From Magnetococcales bacterium (GTDB lineage: Bacteria > Pseudomonadota > Magnetococcia > Magnetococcales > Magnetaquicoccaceae), in contig JAANAU010000024.1 of NCBI GenBank assembly GCA_011089965.1, forward strand, positions 1 through 53,798: DNA of 53,798 bases, read 5' to 3'. The notes under the pieces were generated by a model. The model was not told where the DNA came from. It was given only the letters and a program-made list of their open reading frames with translations, and did not search any database. A program made the position numbers and the translations under genes. Shown in pieces: positions 39,196 to 49,165 of this stretch (its first letter is position 1; each line of letters starts with the position of its first letter).

Positions 39196-39224
39196 ATTAT
39201 ATCCATTAATAAAAGTTAAACCAA
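39196..39224 (-). promoter_or_regulatory. Sigma-70 promoter producing a leaderless transcript
   Basis: On the minus strand, -35 TTGGTT (39224-39219), a 17-bp spacer and -10 TATAAT (39201-39196). Counting 7 nt from the end of the -10 places +1 at 39189, the G of the GTG start codon. The -10 is a perfect match to consensus; the -35 matches at the first three bases. Confidence 0.6.
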
Positions 39225-39324
39225 AGATTCCCCCCTCTGTGATGCGAAAAGCTCTCACCTCTTGCCATCCTGACCCGATAGATAGGGTGTTGCCCAGGTG
39301 CATTTCAATCCAGGAGATTTCCGC

Positions 39325-40368
39325 ATGCAATCATTATATCCCATTTCCGCCACCATGCGCAACCATTCACCGCACTTGGGCTGCACATATGGGTCAGTGG
39401 CGACTCATTTTCTGCGGAATGAGCTGTTGCCCCGTTTCTTTACCCTCCTCATCCCAGCCATGCTGGGGAGTCTGGCCGTCAGCAGTTGGCTGAATACGCC
39501 ATCCATGGCCTCAGCGCCTCTCAACTCTGCGAATCGCCCCCTGGCTCCGGTCATGGCCGCTGCCCGGTCTGAACATGCTCAACCAGCCACAGCCCATCCG
39601 ATTCAGAACAGCGTCCACCTGTTACCCACCCTGGAATCCCTGGATGGCATGTTCGGACCAGGCGGTGAACAGACCGAATCAGACCCCGATACGTTGCCAC
39701 TTCCCAACGACACCAACACCGAACTCTCACCGTTGGAAATCCAGGTCAATGAGACGCTGTTGGCCGCGCTCGATCCCTATCTGTTGAGTCGCGAACAAAA
39801 ACAACTCTTTGCCCGCAGCATTCCCACCGGCTATCCGCTTTCATTCCGTGGCATCACCAGTCCATTCGGATTTCGCATTCATCCAACCCTGCATACACAA
39901 CGTTTTCATCCAGGCGTGGATCTCCAGGCTCCGATGCATACTCTGGTCACCGCCACTGCCGACGGGGTGGTGGAATTTTCCGGAGTGGATACCGGCAAGC
40001 TCGGTTTGAATGGTCTGGGACAGGTGATCAGCATACATCACAATTACGGATTCACCACCACCTACAGCCATCTGAGCAAACTGCACGTCAAGGCCGGTGA
40101 TTTTGTCAAAAAAGGGGATTTGATCGCCTTGACCGGCAACAGCGGAATCGTCACGGCCCCGCATCTCCATTACGAGATCCGTTTCATCCACCACTATCTC
40201 AACCCGGCCCCATTTCTGGAATGGACCCCGGAACAGTATGAACGGCTCTTCCGGGAAAAAAATGTCAAATGGATGGCGCTGATTGAACTGCTGGGGATGC
40301 CATCGGTGACAACCCAGACCGCACGGGTCATGACTCCCGGGACCGTGTCGGCGGGTACTCCAAAATAA
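39325..40368 (+). CDS. M23-family metallopeptidase (peptidoglycan hydrolase-like)
   Basis: 347 residues. A hydrophobic segment at about 36-55 anchors or exports the protein. Residues 55-170 are a low-complexity Ala/Pro/Thr region, and the C-terminal half is a LytM/M23 domain: GITSPFGFRIHPTL, H-x3-D in HPGVDLQAP near 203, and H-x-H in PHLHYEIRF near 290, all zinc ligands intact. It probably cuts peptide cross-links in the cell wall. ATG 39325 follows AGGAGA at 7 nt. The 3' end overlaps dtd on the other strand by 41 bp. Confidence 0.88.
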   Translation: MQSLYPISATMRNHSPHLGCTYGSVATHFLRNELLPRFFTLLIPAMLGSLAVSSWLNTPSMASAPLNSANRPLAPVMAAARSEHAQPATAHPIQNSVHLLPTLESLDGMFGPGGEQTESDPDTLPLPNDTNTELSPLEIQVNETLLAALDPYLLSREQKQLFARSIPTGYPLSFRGITSPFGFRIHPTLHTQRFHPGVDLQAPMHTLVTATADGVVEFSGVDTGKLGLNGLGQVISIHHNYGFTTTYSHLSKLHVKAGDFVKKGDLIALTGNSGIVTAPHLHYEIRFIHHYLNPAPFLEWTPEQYERLFREKNVKWMALIELLGMPSVTTQTARVMTPGTVSAGTPK

Positions 40369-40789
40369 AGGTGACCGGCCCATCGTTGACCAGATGCACC
40401 TGCATGTCGGCCCCGAAACGACCGGTGGCGACCGGCACACCCGTGGCCGTCAATTGCCGACAAAACAGCTCGAAAAGCAACAAGGCCGATTCCGGGGCCT
40501 CAGCGCCATCAAACGAAGGACGAAATCCTTTGGCCAAAGTGGCTGCCAGGGTAAACTGCGATACAGCCAACACCGCCCCTCCGATGTCGCGTACCGACCG
40601 GTCCATCCTGCCGCGATCATCCGAAAAAATCCGCAGACCAGAGAGCTTGTGCACCATTTTGGCCACCTGTTCCGGACCATCGCCACGCTCCACAGCCAAC
40701 AGGACCATCAACCCCTGATCAATCTCCCCCACGCGCTCGCCGGAGACCAGAACAGCGGCGGATTGAACCCTCTGCACCACGGCTTTCAT
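40328..40789 (-). CDS. dtd: D-aminoacyl-tRNA deacylase
   Basis: Removes D-amino acids and glycine mischarged on tRNA. The 153-residue protein starts MKAVVQRVQSAAVLV and holds VSQFTLAA, the core SQFT motif near residue 79, and the C-terminal NDGPVTF (N-x-G-P-V-T motif). ATG 40789 gives normal length. It lies 22 nt after the degenerate receiver gene and overlaps the M23 gene end by 41 bp. Confidence 0.93.
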   Translation of the reverse strand: MKAVVQRVQSAAVLVSGERVGEIDQGLMVLLAVERGDGPEQVAKMVHKLSGLRIFSDDRGRMDRSVRDIGGAVLAVSQFTLAATLAKGFRPSFDGAEAPESALLLFELFCRQLTATGVPVATGRFGADMQVHLVNDGPVTFILEYPPTRSRES

Positions 40790-40811
40790 CCATGTCCCCC
40801 TGATCCAGCCG

Positions 40812-41231
40812 TCACAACCCCCGCTGCTCCCAAGCCAGATCCATGGGCTGCCACTCGGGAAACAGTTCCTGGATGGTACGCAACAACTCCTGACGAAAAA
40901 CCGGTTTTTCCAATATGCGCAACCTGCTGCTGCGCAACGGCTCCGGAAAAACGCGTTGCATCCTCCGGCACACCTCTCGCCCACCCAGAACAATAATCCG
41001 CAACTCCGGAAACTCCCGCAACAATACAGGCAAAATGGCCTCGTCCTCAATCTCAGACAACATCAACTCCCCGATCAACAGGTCGCATGGAGCAGCACGC
41101 ACCACAGACACCCCCATCTGCTCCTCCCCGGCACCAATCACCTGCAACCCTTCGCCTTCCAGGATGCCGCGCAACAAGATACGGCTCAGTCGGTCACCCT
41201 CAATCACCAGAACCTGGATCGTCCGTGCCAT
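40812..41231 (-). CDS. Degenerate receiver-domain protein with Glu at the phosphoacceptor site
   Basis: 139 residues with a receiver-like pattern of alternating strands and helices but an altered active site. The acidic pair is E11-G12, the phosphoacceptor position is E55 (LLIGELML, normally Asp), the T/S switch position is Gly in IIVLGG, and only the Lys of ILEKPV is kept. Glu can mimic a phosphorylated Asp, so the protein may be fixed in one state. ATG 41231 has AAGGAGG 8 nt upstream. It overlaps the OmpR-type regulator gene by 32 nt. Confidence 0.75.
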   Translation of the reverse strand: MARTIQVLVIEGDRLSRILLRGILEGEGLQVIGAGEEQMGVSVVRAAPCDLLIGELMLSEIEDEAILPVLLREFPELRIIVLGGREVCRRMQRVFPEPLRSSRLRILEKPVFRQELLRTIQELFPEWQPMDLAWEQRGL

Positions 41232-41961
41232 GCACATCCCCTCCTTGTTCCACGCGGACCGCCAACACATAACCCGAACTGCGCACTGTCTTGATCAGTG
41301 CGGGTCGCTTGGGATCATCACCCAATCGTCGCCGCAACCGGCTGACCTGCATATCAATGGTCCGATCAAACGGCTCGATCTCCCGCCCATGGGAAAAATC
41401 CAACAACTGATCCCGACTCAATACCCGGTTGGGATGGTTCAAGAAGACACGCAACAGGGCAAATTCCCCGCCACTCAAGAAAATCTTTTTGGACTTGGGC
41501 GAGTACAACTGTCGCGTCGGCACATCCAACACCCAGCCGGCAAACCGATACGTGGTATTGGCATCCAACTCCTGGGTCTCTTCCGGCAAAGTGCGGGCAC
41601 GACGCAAAACGCTCTTGACCCGTGCCAACAGTTCCCTGGGATGAAAAGGCTTACCCAGGTAGTCATCCGCCCCCATCTCCAGACCGATGATCCGATCCAT
41701 ATCCTCACCGCGTGCACTCAGAATGATCACCGGGATATTGGAACGGGAACGCAAATTACGACACAAGACCAACCCATCTTCATCCGGCAACATCAAGTCC
41801 AGAATGATCAAATCCGGCTGACTCTTCTCCAGTATCTGCCGCAAGCCCAGACCATCTGCCACCTTGCTGACCCGAAAACCGTTCTTCTCCAGTAATTTTC
41901 CCACCAGGGTACGGATGTCAGGGTCGTCATCGACCACCAGGATATGATCCGGAGTGGGCAT
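41200..41961 (-). CDS. OmpR-family response regulator
   Basis: 253 residues. The receiver has DDD at 11-13, phosphoacceptor D55 (IILDLMLPDEDG), S/T at LSARGED and Lys in LGKPFHP. A winged-helix DNA-binding domain covers about 150-250 (SGGEFALLRVFLNHPNRVLSR, RTIDMQVSRLRRRLGDDP, TVRSSGYVL). ATG 41961 follows AAGGAGG at 5 nt. Closest in style to the OmpR group with a long linker. It sits between an HPt gene and the degenerate receiver gene; no kinase is encoded beside it, so the HPt probably relays phosphate from a hybrid kinase. Confidence 0.9.
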   Translation of the reverse strand: MPTPDHILVVDDDPDIRTLVGKLLEKNGFRVSKVADGLGLRQILEKSQPDLIILDLMLPDEDGLVLCRNLRSRSNIPVIILSARGEDMDRIIGLEMGADDYLGKPFHPRELLARVKSVLRRARTLPEETQELDANTTYRFAGWVLDVPTRQLYSPKSKKIFLSGGEFALLRVFLNHPNRVLSRDQLLDFSHGREIEPFDRTIDMQVSRLRRRLGDDPKRPALIKTVRSSGYVLAVRVEQGGDVHGTDDPGSGD

Positions 41962-42014
41962 GTCAACCTCCTTCGCCAATCTGCTCGTCGCTCGCGCCCG
42001 GTCGCGCGCCACGT

Positions 42015-42326
42015 TCACTCATAAATCACTTCCAATCGACTCAAATAGGAAGCCAGGGCTGCAATTCCCTGTTCCACACCCGCCCGATCCTCCTGCTTGG
42101 CAGCCTCTTCGATGGCGCGTCCGATCTCGGTGATCCCGTCAAACCCGTAACCTGCACCCGACCCTTTCATGCGATGACCAAGCGTACGCAAGACCTGAAA
42201 ATTTCCTTCCACCAAAGCACGCGGCAACTGTTCCAGATCCTTGCTGCGATTCTCCAGATAGCCTGGCGCAATTTCCGCCAGATCTTCATCGATGCGTACC
42301 ACGATTTTATCCTGCGCCACGCCCAT
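42015..42326 (-). CDS. HPt phosphotransfer protein
   Basis: 103 residues, all helical. The HPt phosphorylation site is H51 in LGHRMKGSGAGYGF, with an upstream NRSKDLEQL helix. Stand-alone HPt proteins carry phosphate between hybrid kinases and response regulators. ATG 42326 has AGGAGG 6 nt upstream. The next gene downstream is an OmpR-type regulator, its likely partner. The two hybrid kinases in this window carry their own HPt domains. Confidence 0.85.
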   Translation of the reverse strand: MGVAQDKIVVRIDEDLAEIAPGYLENRSKDLEQLPRALVEGNFQVLRTLGHRMKGSGAGYGFDGITEIGRAIEEAAKQEDRAGVEQGIAALASYLSRLEVIYE

Positions 42327-42418
42327 CCATCCCCTCCTCAATTCGCAATGACCACCACCACCATGAGAACCATGCCCAAATTCTAACAAAAAAACCATGT
42401 CACGAAAACGGTTTCTCC

Positions 42419-44503
42419 TCACCCCTGCGACAAATCCGGCAAACTCGGATCATCTGCCAACGACAACCCGGGCAAAAACAGCTCCTGCTCCAGCGCAATC
42501 AGACGATCACGATAAATGGCTGCCAGCTCAAAATCCAGGTTGGCTGCTGCTGCGCGCATCTTTTTTTCCAGTTGTTTCAGATCACGTGCCGAATCCTTGG
42601 CAGGCTGACCACTGTTGTAGCCCATGGCCGCATCAGCCACTTTCAACCGGGCCGACACCACCGGCACACGCGGAGCAAAAACGTCGGCAGGACTCTCCTT
42701 CACCCCCTTCCGGACCGATACCGGAATGATCCCATGGGCTTGATTGAACGCCTCCTGCAAGGCACGTCGACGTCTGGTCTCGCACAAAGCCGCTTCCATG
42801 GAGCCGGTCATGCGATCTCCATACAATATCACACGCCCATCCCGATTGCGCGCAGCCCGGCCAATGGTCTGGATCAATGAGGTTTCCGAACGCAAAAAGC
42901 CCTCCTTGTCCGCATCCAGGATGGCCACCAGACCGGTTTCCGGAATATCCAACCCCTCACGCAACAGATTGATGCCGATCAATACGTCAAACACCCCCAG
43001 GCGCAACTCCCGAATGATCTCCAGACGCTCCAAAGTGTCGATGTCCGAGTGGAGATAACGCACCCGAATCGCCAACCCGTCCAGATACTCGGTCAGATCT
43101 TCGGCCATACGCTTGGTCAAGGTGGTGACCAATACCCGCTGGCTGCATGCAATGGCACTTTGGATCTCAGCCAGCAGGTGATCCACCTGACCCGTTGCTG
43201 GCCGCACCACACATTCCGGCTCCAGCAATCCGGTGGGACGGTTGATCTGTTCCACCACCACTCCATTGCAAAGCTGCAACTCGTATGCGCCGGGAGTTGC
43301 GGATACATGCACGGTACGCGGACGCATACGCTCGAACTCTTCAAAGGTCAATGGACGGTTGTCCAGTGCCGACGGCAAACGAAAGCCGAATTCAACCAGA
43401 GTCTCTTTGCGGCTGCGATCCCCACGGGCCATACCACGCACCTGGGGCAGGGTGACATGGCTCTCATCGACAAACAAAACCGCATCCCGGGGCAGATATT
43501 CAAACAAGGTCGGAGGTGGCTCCCCTGGTGCACGTCCGGTCAAATAGCGGCTGTAGTTCTCGATCCCGGTGCAATATCCGACTTCACGCATCATCTCCAG
43601 ATCGTGCATGGTACGGGTCTCCAGCCGTTGCGCCTCCAGCAGTTTGTTCTGCGCCCGCAACTGCTCCAACTGCTGCACCAGATCCCGTTTGATCTCCTCC
43701 ATGGCCCGCAACACCACCTCGCGGCGCGTGACATAGTGGCTGGCCGGAAAGATGTCAAACCGTTCCAGCTCCCGCGTGGGATTGCCGGTCAAGGTATCCA
43801 CATAGCGCACCCGTTCCACCTGATCACCAAAGAATTCCAGACGCACAGCCCGGTTCTCTTCATGGGGCGGAAAGATCTCCACCGTATCCCCGCGCACCCG
43901 GAAAGTGCCCCGGGCAAATTCGATATCATTGCGTTGGTACTGCATCTCCACCAGTTTGCGCACCACGGTCCGCTGTTCGATCTCCTGATCCACAGCCACC
44001 TCCAATGCCATCTCCTGATAGGATTCCGGTGAACCGATCCCATAAATGCACGAAACCGAGGCCACGATGATCACATCCCGCCGCGACAGCATGGCCCGGG
44101 TGGCCCCGTGCCGCAACCGGTCCAAACGGTCATTGATGGAGGAGTCCTTTTCAATAAAGGTATCGGTGCGCGGCACATACGCCTCGGGCTGATAATAATC
44201 ATAGTAGGAAACAAAAAATTCCACGGCATTGTGCGGAAAAAAGGCTTTCATCTCCCCATACAGTTGCCCGGCCAGCGTTTTATTGTGCGCCAACACCAGA
44301 GCCGGACGACCCAGGGCACGAATCACATGGGCCATGGTAAAGGTCTTGCCAGATCCGGTCACCCCCAACAGGGTCTGATCACGCTTGCCCGCCTGCCATC
44401 CTGCAACCAGTGCACGAATGGCCTCGGGCTGATCCCCGCGCGGCGGAAAGTCCGAAACCAATTCAAACACGGATCCTTCCTCTGGCCCCTGTTGCCGTGC
44501 CAT
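42419..44503 (-). CDS. uvrB: Excinuclease ABC subunit B
   Basis: Damage-verification helicase of nucleotide excision repair. The 694-residue protein has Walker [15 protein letters not shown] near 38, the beta-hairpin [20 protein letters not shown] near 92, the DE box in [13 protein letters not shown] near 335, helicase motifs V/VI ([21 protein letters not shown]) and a C-terminal UVR domain ([18 protein letters not shown]). ATG 44503 has GGAGGGG about 6 nt upstream; the frame is open to 44536. A sigma-70 promoter is seen at 44572-44600. Confidence 0.96.
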   Translation of the reverse strand: MARQQGPEEGSVFELVSDFPPRGDQPEAIRALVAGWQAGKRDQTLLGVTGSGKTFTMAHVIRALGRPALVLAHNKTLAGQLYGEMKAFFPHNAVEFFVSYYDYYQPEAYVPRTDTFIEKDSSINDRLDRLRHGATRAMLSRRDVIIVASVSCIYGIGSPESYQEMALEVAVDQEIEQRTVVRKLVEMQYQRNDIEFARGTFRVRGDTVEIFPPHEENRAVRLEFFGDQVERVRYVDTLTGNPTRELERFDIFPASHYVTRREVVLRAMEEIKRDLVQQLEQLRAQNKLLEAQRLETRTMHDLEMMREVGYCTGIENYSRYLTGRAPGEPPPTLFEYLPRDAVLFVDESHVTLPQVRGMARGDRSRKETLVEFGFRLPSALDNRPLTFEEFERMRPRTVHVSATPGAYELQLCNGVVVEQINRPTGLLEPECVVRPATGQVDHLLAEIQSAIACSQRVLVTTLTKRMAEDLTEYLDGLAIRVRYLHSDIDTLERLEIIRELRLGVFDVLIGINLLREGLDIPETGLVAILDADKEGFLRSETSLIQTIGRAARNRDGRVILYGDRMTGSMEAALCETRRRRALQEAFNQAHGIIPVSVRKGVKESPADVFAPRVPVVSARLKVADAAMGYNSGQPAKDSARDLKQLEKKMRAAAANLDFELAAIYRDRLIALEQELFLPGLSLADDPSLPDLSQG

Positions 44504-44940
44504 GACACCCCTCCACTGGATGGTTGACAGAATCAAATGGTGATACAGTACATATATTACTTATATAATATATTATACCATTGCAGAGCCATCCACACAA
44601 CAGCCATCAAACCCATCCACCAAACCCAGCACCAGACGCGCGGGTTGGTCACCCATCATTCTGAGACACCTGCTCAATCCGCTCGGCACGGAGAATCCTC
44701 CTGCTCCAGATCTTGATCAAATTGTCATCCCCTGCGGACAACCTCTCACGAACCCGTTAACACATTTTTGCTCTCTTTAAGGCCAAGAACAGTCGGATCC
44801 CAGCGCCTATCGGCACGGACTGGATTTCGATATTGGAACAAATCTTGCTTAATCTCCCTTTGGTGATCTCCTGGCCACGTAACGGACAGAGTACACCGTT
44901 GAGAAACACTCCAAACGGGTGAGGCGCACAGATCAACTCC
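44504..44940. other. Intergenic region between uvrB and the secretin gene
   Basis: This 437-bp gap separates the divergent uvrB and secretin genes. An AT-rich palindromic stretch at about 44545-44580 holds the uvrB promoter. The remaining 340 bp toward the secretin gene show no gene and no promoter hexamers I could fix with confidence. Confidence 0.6.
44572..44600 (-). promoter_or_regulatory. Sigma-70 promoter for uvrB
   Basis: On the minus strand, -35 TTGTGT (44600-44595), a 17-bp spacer and a perfect -10 TATAAT (44577-44572). Predicted +1 near 44565, giving a leader of about 60 nt. The downstream AT-rich palindrome could open readily. No LexA box of the CTGT-N8-ACAG form was seen. Confidence 0.65.
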
Positions 44941-46920
44941 ATGTCCTGGTTTCCCGGAAAACGCATCTTGCTTGCAGGAGTCCTGCTGCTCTCTGCCTGC
45001 GCCCTTCCGGGACCAACATCCGAAGAACGGGATCTCACGCCCGCGGCCACCCCCCCAAAAAAAGAGTTCCAGTCCGCCTTTGACACCATCCAGGAAGAGG
45101 TCACTACCGGTCAGAAAAAAACCGGAAAAGAGAGCGGTCAACGCGACGAAATCCCGGCCATGGTCTTCCAGGAACTGTTGGGAGACGACACCCATGCCGA
45201 CACCCGACCCATCGCCAGCGGACCTCCGGTACGCCGCCTGGACATCAACGTCAGCGATGTCCAGGCACGAGATTTCTTCATGAGCCTGGTCCAGGGCGCA
45301 GCAGGCATGAACATGGTGGTACATCCCGAGGTCAAAGGCACCATCTCTTTGGAACTCAAGGGAGTCACCGTGGAAGAGGTGGTGGATGTGGCCTGCGAAA
45401 TGTATCAATACGACTGTCACCCCTTTGCCGACAGTGGTCGCAGCGGGTTGCGCGGCTTCAAGATCTATCCCTGGCGCCTGGTCACCAAAACCTACCGCGT
45501 CGATTTTCTGCCGGTCAAACGGGGCGGACGCACCGATACCCAGGTCAGCTCCGGAACCACCAAAGAGTCCACCACCAGCAGCCGGGAAGGCAACATCTCC
45601 ACGGTCAAAAACGAATCCCAAGGCTCGGGCAGCAGCATCGAAACCGCCTATGGTTCCGACTTCTGGCATGACCTGGAGACCACCATTCACTCCATTCTGA
45701 AACTGGATCTGGCCATCGAAACCATCACCGATACGGTCAAAGGGAGTGGCGAGCTGGAAAAAAGGACCATCAACCGCAAACGGGATATGGTGACGACGAC
45801 CACCACCACACCCAAAAGCGGCGAGGAGAACAAAGAGGAAAAGGCCAATCAACAGACCCTGACCATGCCGCTCTCGGCAGGCGAAGAGATGAAAAGCGTG
45901 ATCGTCAATCGTCAGGCCGGTCTGGTGACGGTGCGCGCCTTTCCCAAAGAGTTGGCCGAAATTGACACCTTTCTGGAAGATCTGCGCGTGCGCAGCCAAC
46001 GCCAGGTGATCCTGGAAGCGAAAATCCTGGAGGTGGAACTCAATGACGGTTTTCAGTTCGGCATCGACTGGCTGGCGATCAACAAAGGGTTGGGCAGCGA
46101 CCGCTTTTCCCCATTGGCCTCGGAACCGAACAGTGGCCGTACCTTTGTCAGCAGCCAGAATGAACAGTTGACCTCCGGAGACACGGTCCTGAACCTCAAT
46201 CCACTCTTTACCAAAGGATTTGTCGGCTCTCAGGCCGGAGCGGGAACCCCGTTCAGTCTGGCATTCCGGGCACACGATTTCACCACGTTTCTGGGACTGT
46301 TGCAGAGACAGGGCAAGGTGCAGGTACTCTCCAGCCCGCGCATTGCCACGATCAACAACCAGAAAGCGGTTATCAAGGTGGGCGAAGACGGTTTCTTCAT
46401 TACCGGCATGGAGACAACGAGCGGGGAAGGGGAATCGGCGGCCTATGTCGATCCCACGCCGATCTTTACCGAAATGTTTACGGGCGTCGCCTTGGATGTC
46501 ACCCCGCAGATCGGTGAAAATGGCATGGTGACCTTGCATGTCCACCCGATGGTGCGCACCGTACAAGACAAAGAAAAAAGTTATAAAATCAAAGACAAAC
46601 AACACTCCGTCCCCCTGGCCCTCAGCACCACGCGCGAAACCGACAGCGTGATCCGCGTGGCCAGCGGAGAGTTGGCGGTCATCGGCGGCCTGTTGAAAAA
46701 GGAACGCCGCGAAGACTTGGACAAACTGCCGGTTCTGGGCGATCTGCCCGGATTGGGGGTGTTGTTCCAAAAGGTTCGGGAAAGCTGGTACAAAAGCGAA
46801 ATGGTGATTCTGCTTCGCCCCATCGTGGTGGATGCCCAACATGACTGGGAGACCGAACGCAACCGCACAGCCAATCGAATCGGCACCATGCGCAGAGAAG
46901 GTCGGAATGGGATACCCTAG
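44941..46920 (+). CDS. mshL: MshL-like pilus secretin (lipoprotein)
   Basis: 659 residues. Lipoprotein signal with lipobox LLSAC, Cys at residue 20. N0/STN-like domain at about 100-160 ([28 protein letters not shown]). A low-complexity Ser/Thr/Glu insertion at about 200-315, then N1-type domain and the secretin core from about 345 ([16 protein letters not shown]) to 620 ([21 protein letters not shown]). Forms the outer-membrane ring for the pilus. It is the first gene of the MSHA-like run here. The ribosome site before ATG 44941 is weak. Confidence 0.88.
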   Translation: MSWFPGKRILLAGVLLLSACALPGPTSEERDLTPAATPPKKEFQSAFDTIQEEVTTGQKKTGKESGQRDEIPAMVFQELLGDDTHADTRPIASGPPVRRLDINVSDVQARDFFMSLVQGAAGMNMVVHPEVKGTISLELKGVTVEEVVDVACEMYQYDCHPFADSGRSGLRGFKIYPWRLVTKTYRVDFLPVKRGGRTDTQVSSGTTKESTTSSREGNISTVKNESQGSGSSIETAYGSDFWHDLETTIHSILKLDLAIETITDTVKGSGELEKRTINRKRDMVTTTTTTPKSGEENKEEKANQQTLTMPLSAGEEMKSVIVNRQAGLVTVRAFPKELAEIDTFLEDLRVRSQRQVILEAKILEVELNDGFQFGIDWLAINKGLGSDRFSPLASEPNSGRTFVSSQNEQLTSGDTVLNLNPLFTKGFVGSQAGAGTPFSLAFRAHDFTTFLGLLQRQGKVQVLSSPRIATINNQKAVIKVGEDGFFITGMETTSGEGESAAYVDPTPIFTEMFTGVALDVTPQIGENGMVTLHVHPMVRTVQDKEKSYKIKDKQHSVPLALSTTRETDSVIRVASGELAVIGGLLKKERREDLDKLPVLGDLPGLGVLFQKVRESWYKSEMVILLRPIVVDAQHDWETERNRTANRIGTMRREGRNGIP

Positions 46921-46942
46921 TGATGGATAGGAGTCATGCACC

Positions 46943-49162
46943 GTGAGCCTGATGATCAATTTATGGAAAAAAAGTGACAAAGAAGCACTGGAGCGGCTCG
47001 AATCGGAACAACGGAGCAGTTCCTGGAGCACCTGGGCCGGTTGGGGCGTGGCTGCCGTGGTGGTCGTGGCCATGGGACCGCTCATTGTGGAACGCTGGCA
47101 CATCAAGGGTGCCATCAACCCGATCTCTGCCTGGAGCGGCCCAGCCACAGCCCAACCCAACCCGGAAGCGGTTTCGGCGGCCCTGGGCACAATCCATGCC
47201 TTAAGCGAACCCGCAGGTGCAGGAGTGCTGCTCGATGGCCGTTTCATCGGCGTGACCCCGCTTCGCTTCCAATGGGCCAGCGGAGCCACCACCCTGACTC
47301 TGAAAAAACATGGATTTCAGGATCTTGTGGCACCTGTTCAGGTCGAGTCTGGCCAACAACTGGATGTGCGGGTCACACTGCAACCGGAACTTCTGCCTGT
47401 GGCAGCCGCACCGGCAGCCCCAACAACCGCACCGATCTCCCCTGCTCCAACGGCAACGGCATCAGCAGCCCTGGCAGACCCACCCCCATCCGCAGAACCC
47501 GCCATCCTGATCCCAGTCAGTGAAGAGCCGGAATCGGATCCACCACTCAAGCTGGCCGGCATCATTCGTCATCCTCCCGAAGTCAAAGGAGGCAACGCCG
47601 CCAAAGAGGAAGGCAAGACAAAACCCCAAAAAACGGCCAAAACCAGCAAAGGGGCCTCCGAGGCGGAACTGCTGCATGGTCCGATTGTGGATGTCCGGGA
47701 GAGCAACAAGGATCCGGATCTGACCCCCTTGCTGCGTCAGTCGGAGAACACTGCTCCGGACAGCCTGAATTTCTCGTATGCCATTCAGATCGCAGCCTTT
47801 TTGGATCGCGACAGTGCGGTGCGCAATGCGGCCTACTGGCGCAAACGCGGCTATGACGCCTATGTTCTGGAGTTGTGGGGAGTCAAGGATCCCACCCGTT
47901 TATGGCAGAGTGTGCGCGTTGGTCGATTCAACGATCTGGCCCAGGCCAGACAGGCACTGGAGGCCCTGAAACGCCAAGAGAAACAGTCCGGTTTCTATGT
48001 GGCGCGCAGCGACTCCTTCACCCCTCCGGAAGGGACAGCCCCAACCCAGTCCGCCAAGATCGTGCCGTTACCCGCGTCCGAAAATCCTGTTGGCAACCGT
48101 GCGCCCACAGAGACGGAACCAACCCGGGAAGAGCCGCAAAACCTGGCCGCTGCCACCAGTGATGCCCCTTCCGCACCTCTGCCAATGCCGGTGGTCTCCC
48201 CAACCCCGCGCAAAAACAGCGTCAAACCGGAACCAAAACTCCCGGCGGCAGAAGCCCCCAAAGCCGAAGATCTGCCCCAGGCAGCCACACCGCCAACACG
48301 GGCAGAGTTCGAGGCCGAATATCCCCAGGCTGCCAAAGCACCCCCCCCCTGCTCCAAGGAGTCGTCACCCCCACCCACAGCCCGCCTGGAACCCAACCCG
48401 GATGAACGCAAGGTGGTGGCCCTGCAACCCAGTGTCGTGGGCGTGCAAACCGCCCGGGATGTCCTGCCCGAACCATCCGCCTGGTCGGACAACGAATTCC
48501 GTGGGTCGTCCCGTTCCAACGACACCAAACCCTCCAAACAGACCGCAGCGGATCAGAGCCGCAACCCGACACCACAGATGGCTCCGGAGTCCAAGGCACT
48601 CACGGAAAAACGACGCACAACTCCAACTCCAGCCAACAGCGATCCCCAAGGCCGTGACACCGCCAAGGCCAATACCGATCAGGCCACCTGGATCGCCCGC
48701 ACCTATCAACAGGCCGTTGAAAAGAAAGAGGCCGGAGACCGGGAAGGCGAAGAAGGGTTGCTGCAACAGATCGTCAAGATGGATCCGAATCACAAACCAG
48801 CCGTGCGCCGCCTGGCCCGGATCATGGTGGAGACCAATCGGGGGGATAGAGCCTTGGAGCTGTTGCGCCAGGCCACAGGCAATCGTACTGATCCCTCTTT
48901 GGCAGAGGATGATCCAAACCTGGCCGCATTCCTGGCTGCCCTCTATCAGCGGCGCGAAGAGCACTGGCAAGCAATAGACCTGTACGACGCCTTGCTGAAA
49001 CGCTATCCTAACAAAGGACTGTGGCAGATGGGCATGGCCATCTCGTTGGAGAAGGTCGAAGAGAACAACGAGGCCTTGCGCGCGTATAAAAAAGCGTTGG
49101 CCAGCGGGGATCTCAGCCACAAACTGCAAAGCTTCGTGCGCAAGAGGATCGAAAAATTGTAA
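46943..49162 (+). CDS. PEGA-SPOR-TPR membrane protein of the pilus locus (MshN-like)
   Basis: 739 residues. A single membrane helix at about 31-49 anchors it with the remainder in the periplasm. A PEGA domain spans about 87-150 (LLDGRFIGVTPLRF). A Pro/Ala/Lys-rich linker follows, then a SPOR-like domain at about 273-355 (YAIQIAAFLDRDSAVRNAAY), a long disordered Pro/Glu/Lys region and C-terminal TPR helices from about 590. TPR and position match MshN, but PEGA and SPOR domains in one chain are unusual and suggest peptidoglycan contact. The start is GTG 46943, AGGAG 9 nt upstream. Confidence 0.7.
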   Translation: MSLMINLWKKSDKEALERLESEQRSSSWSTWAGWGVAAVVVVAMGPLIVERWHIKGAINPISAWSGPATAQPNPEAVSAALGTIHALSEPAGAGVLLDGRFIGVTPLRFQWASGATTLTLKKHGFQDLVAPVQVESGQQLDVRVTLQPELLPVAAAPAAPTTAPISPAPTATASAALADPPPSAEPAILIPVSEEPESDPPLKLAGIIRHPPEVKGGNAAKEEGKTKPQKTAKTSKGASEAELLHGPIVDVRESNKDPDLTPLLRQSENTAPDSLNFSYAIQIAAFLDRDSAVRNAAYWRKRGYDAYVLELWGVKDPTRLWQSVRVGRFNDLAQARQALEALKRQEKQSGFYVARSDSFTPPEGTAPTQSAKIVPLPASENPVGNRAPTETEPTREEPQNLAAATSDAPSAPLPMPVVSPTPRKNSVKPEPKLPAAEAPKAEDLPQAATPPTRAEFEAEYPQAAKAPPPCSKESSPPPTARLEPNPDERKVVALQPSVVGVQTARDVLPEPSAWSDNEFRGSSRSNDTKPSKQTAADQSRNPTPQMAPESKALTEKRRTTPTPANSDPQGRDTAKANTDQATWIARTYQQAVEKKEAGDREGEEGLLQQIVKMDPNHKPAVRRLARIMVETNRGDRALELLRQATGNRTDPSLAEDDPNLAAFLAALYQRREEHWQAIDLYDALLKRYPNKGLWQMGMAISLEKVEENNEALRAYKKALASGDLSHKLQSFVRKRIEKL

Positions 49163-49165
49163 ACG

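Noticed and set aside
44746-47292. A minus-strand open frame of 848 codons opposite the secretin and the start of the PEGA protein
   Set aside because: The plus-strand secretin has clear domains and a lipobox; the opposite frame has no recognisable motif and ignores gene borders, as expected of an antisense shadow in G+C-rich DNA.
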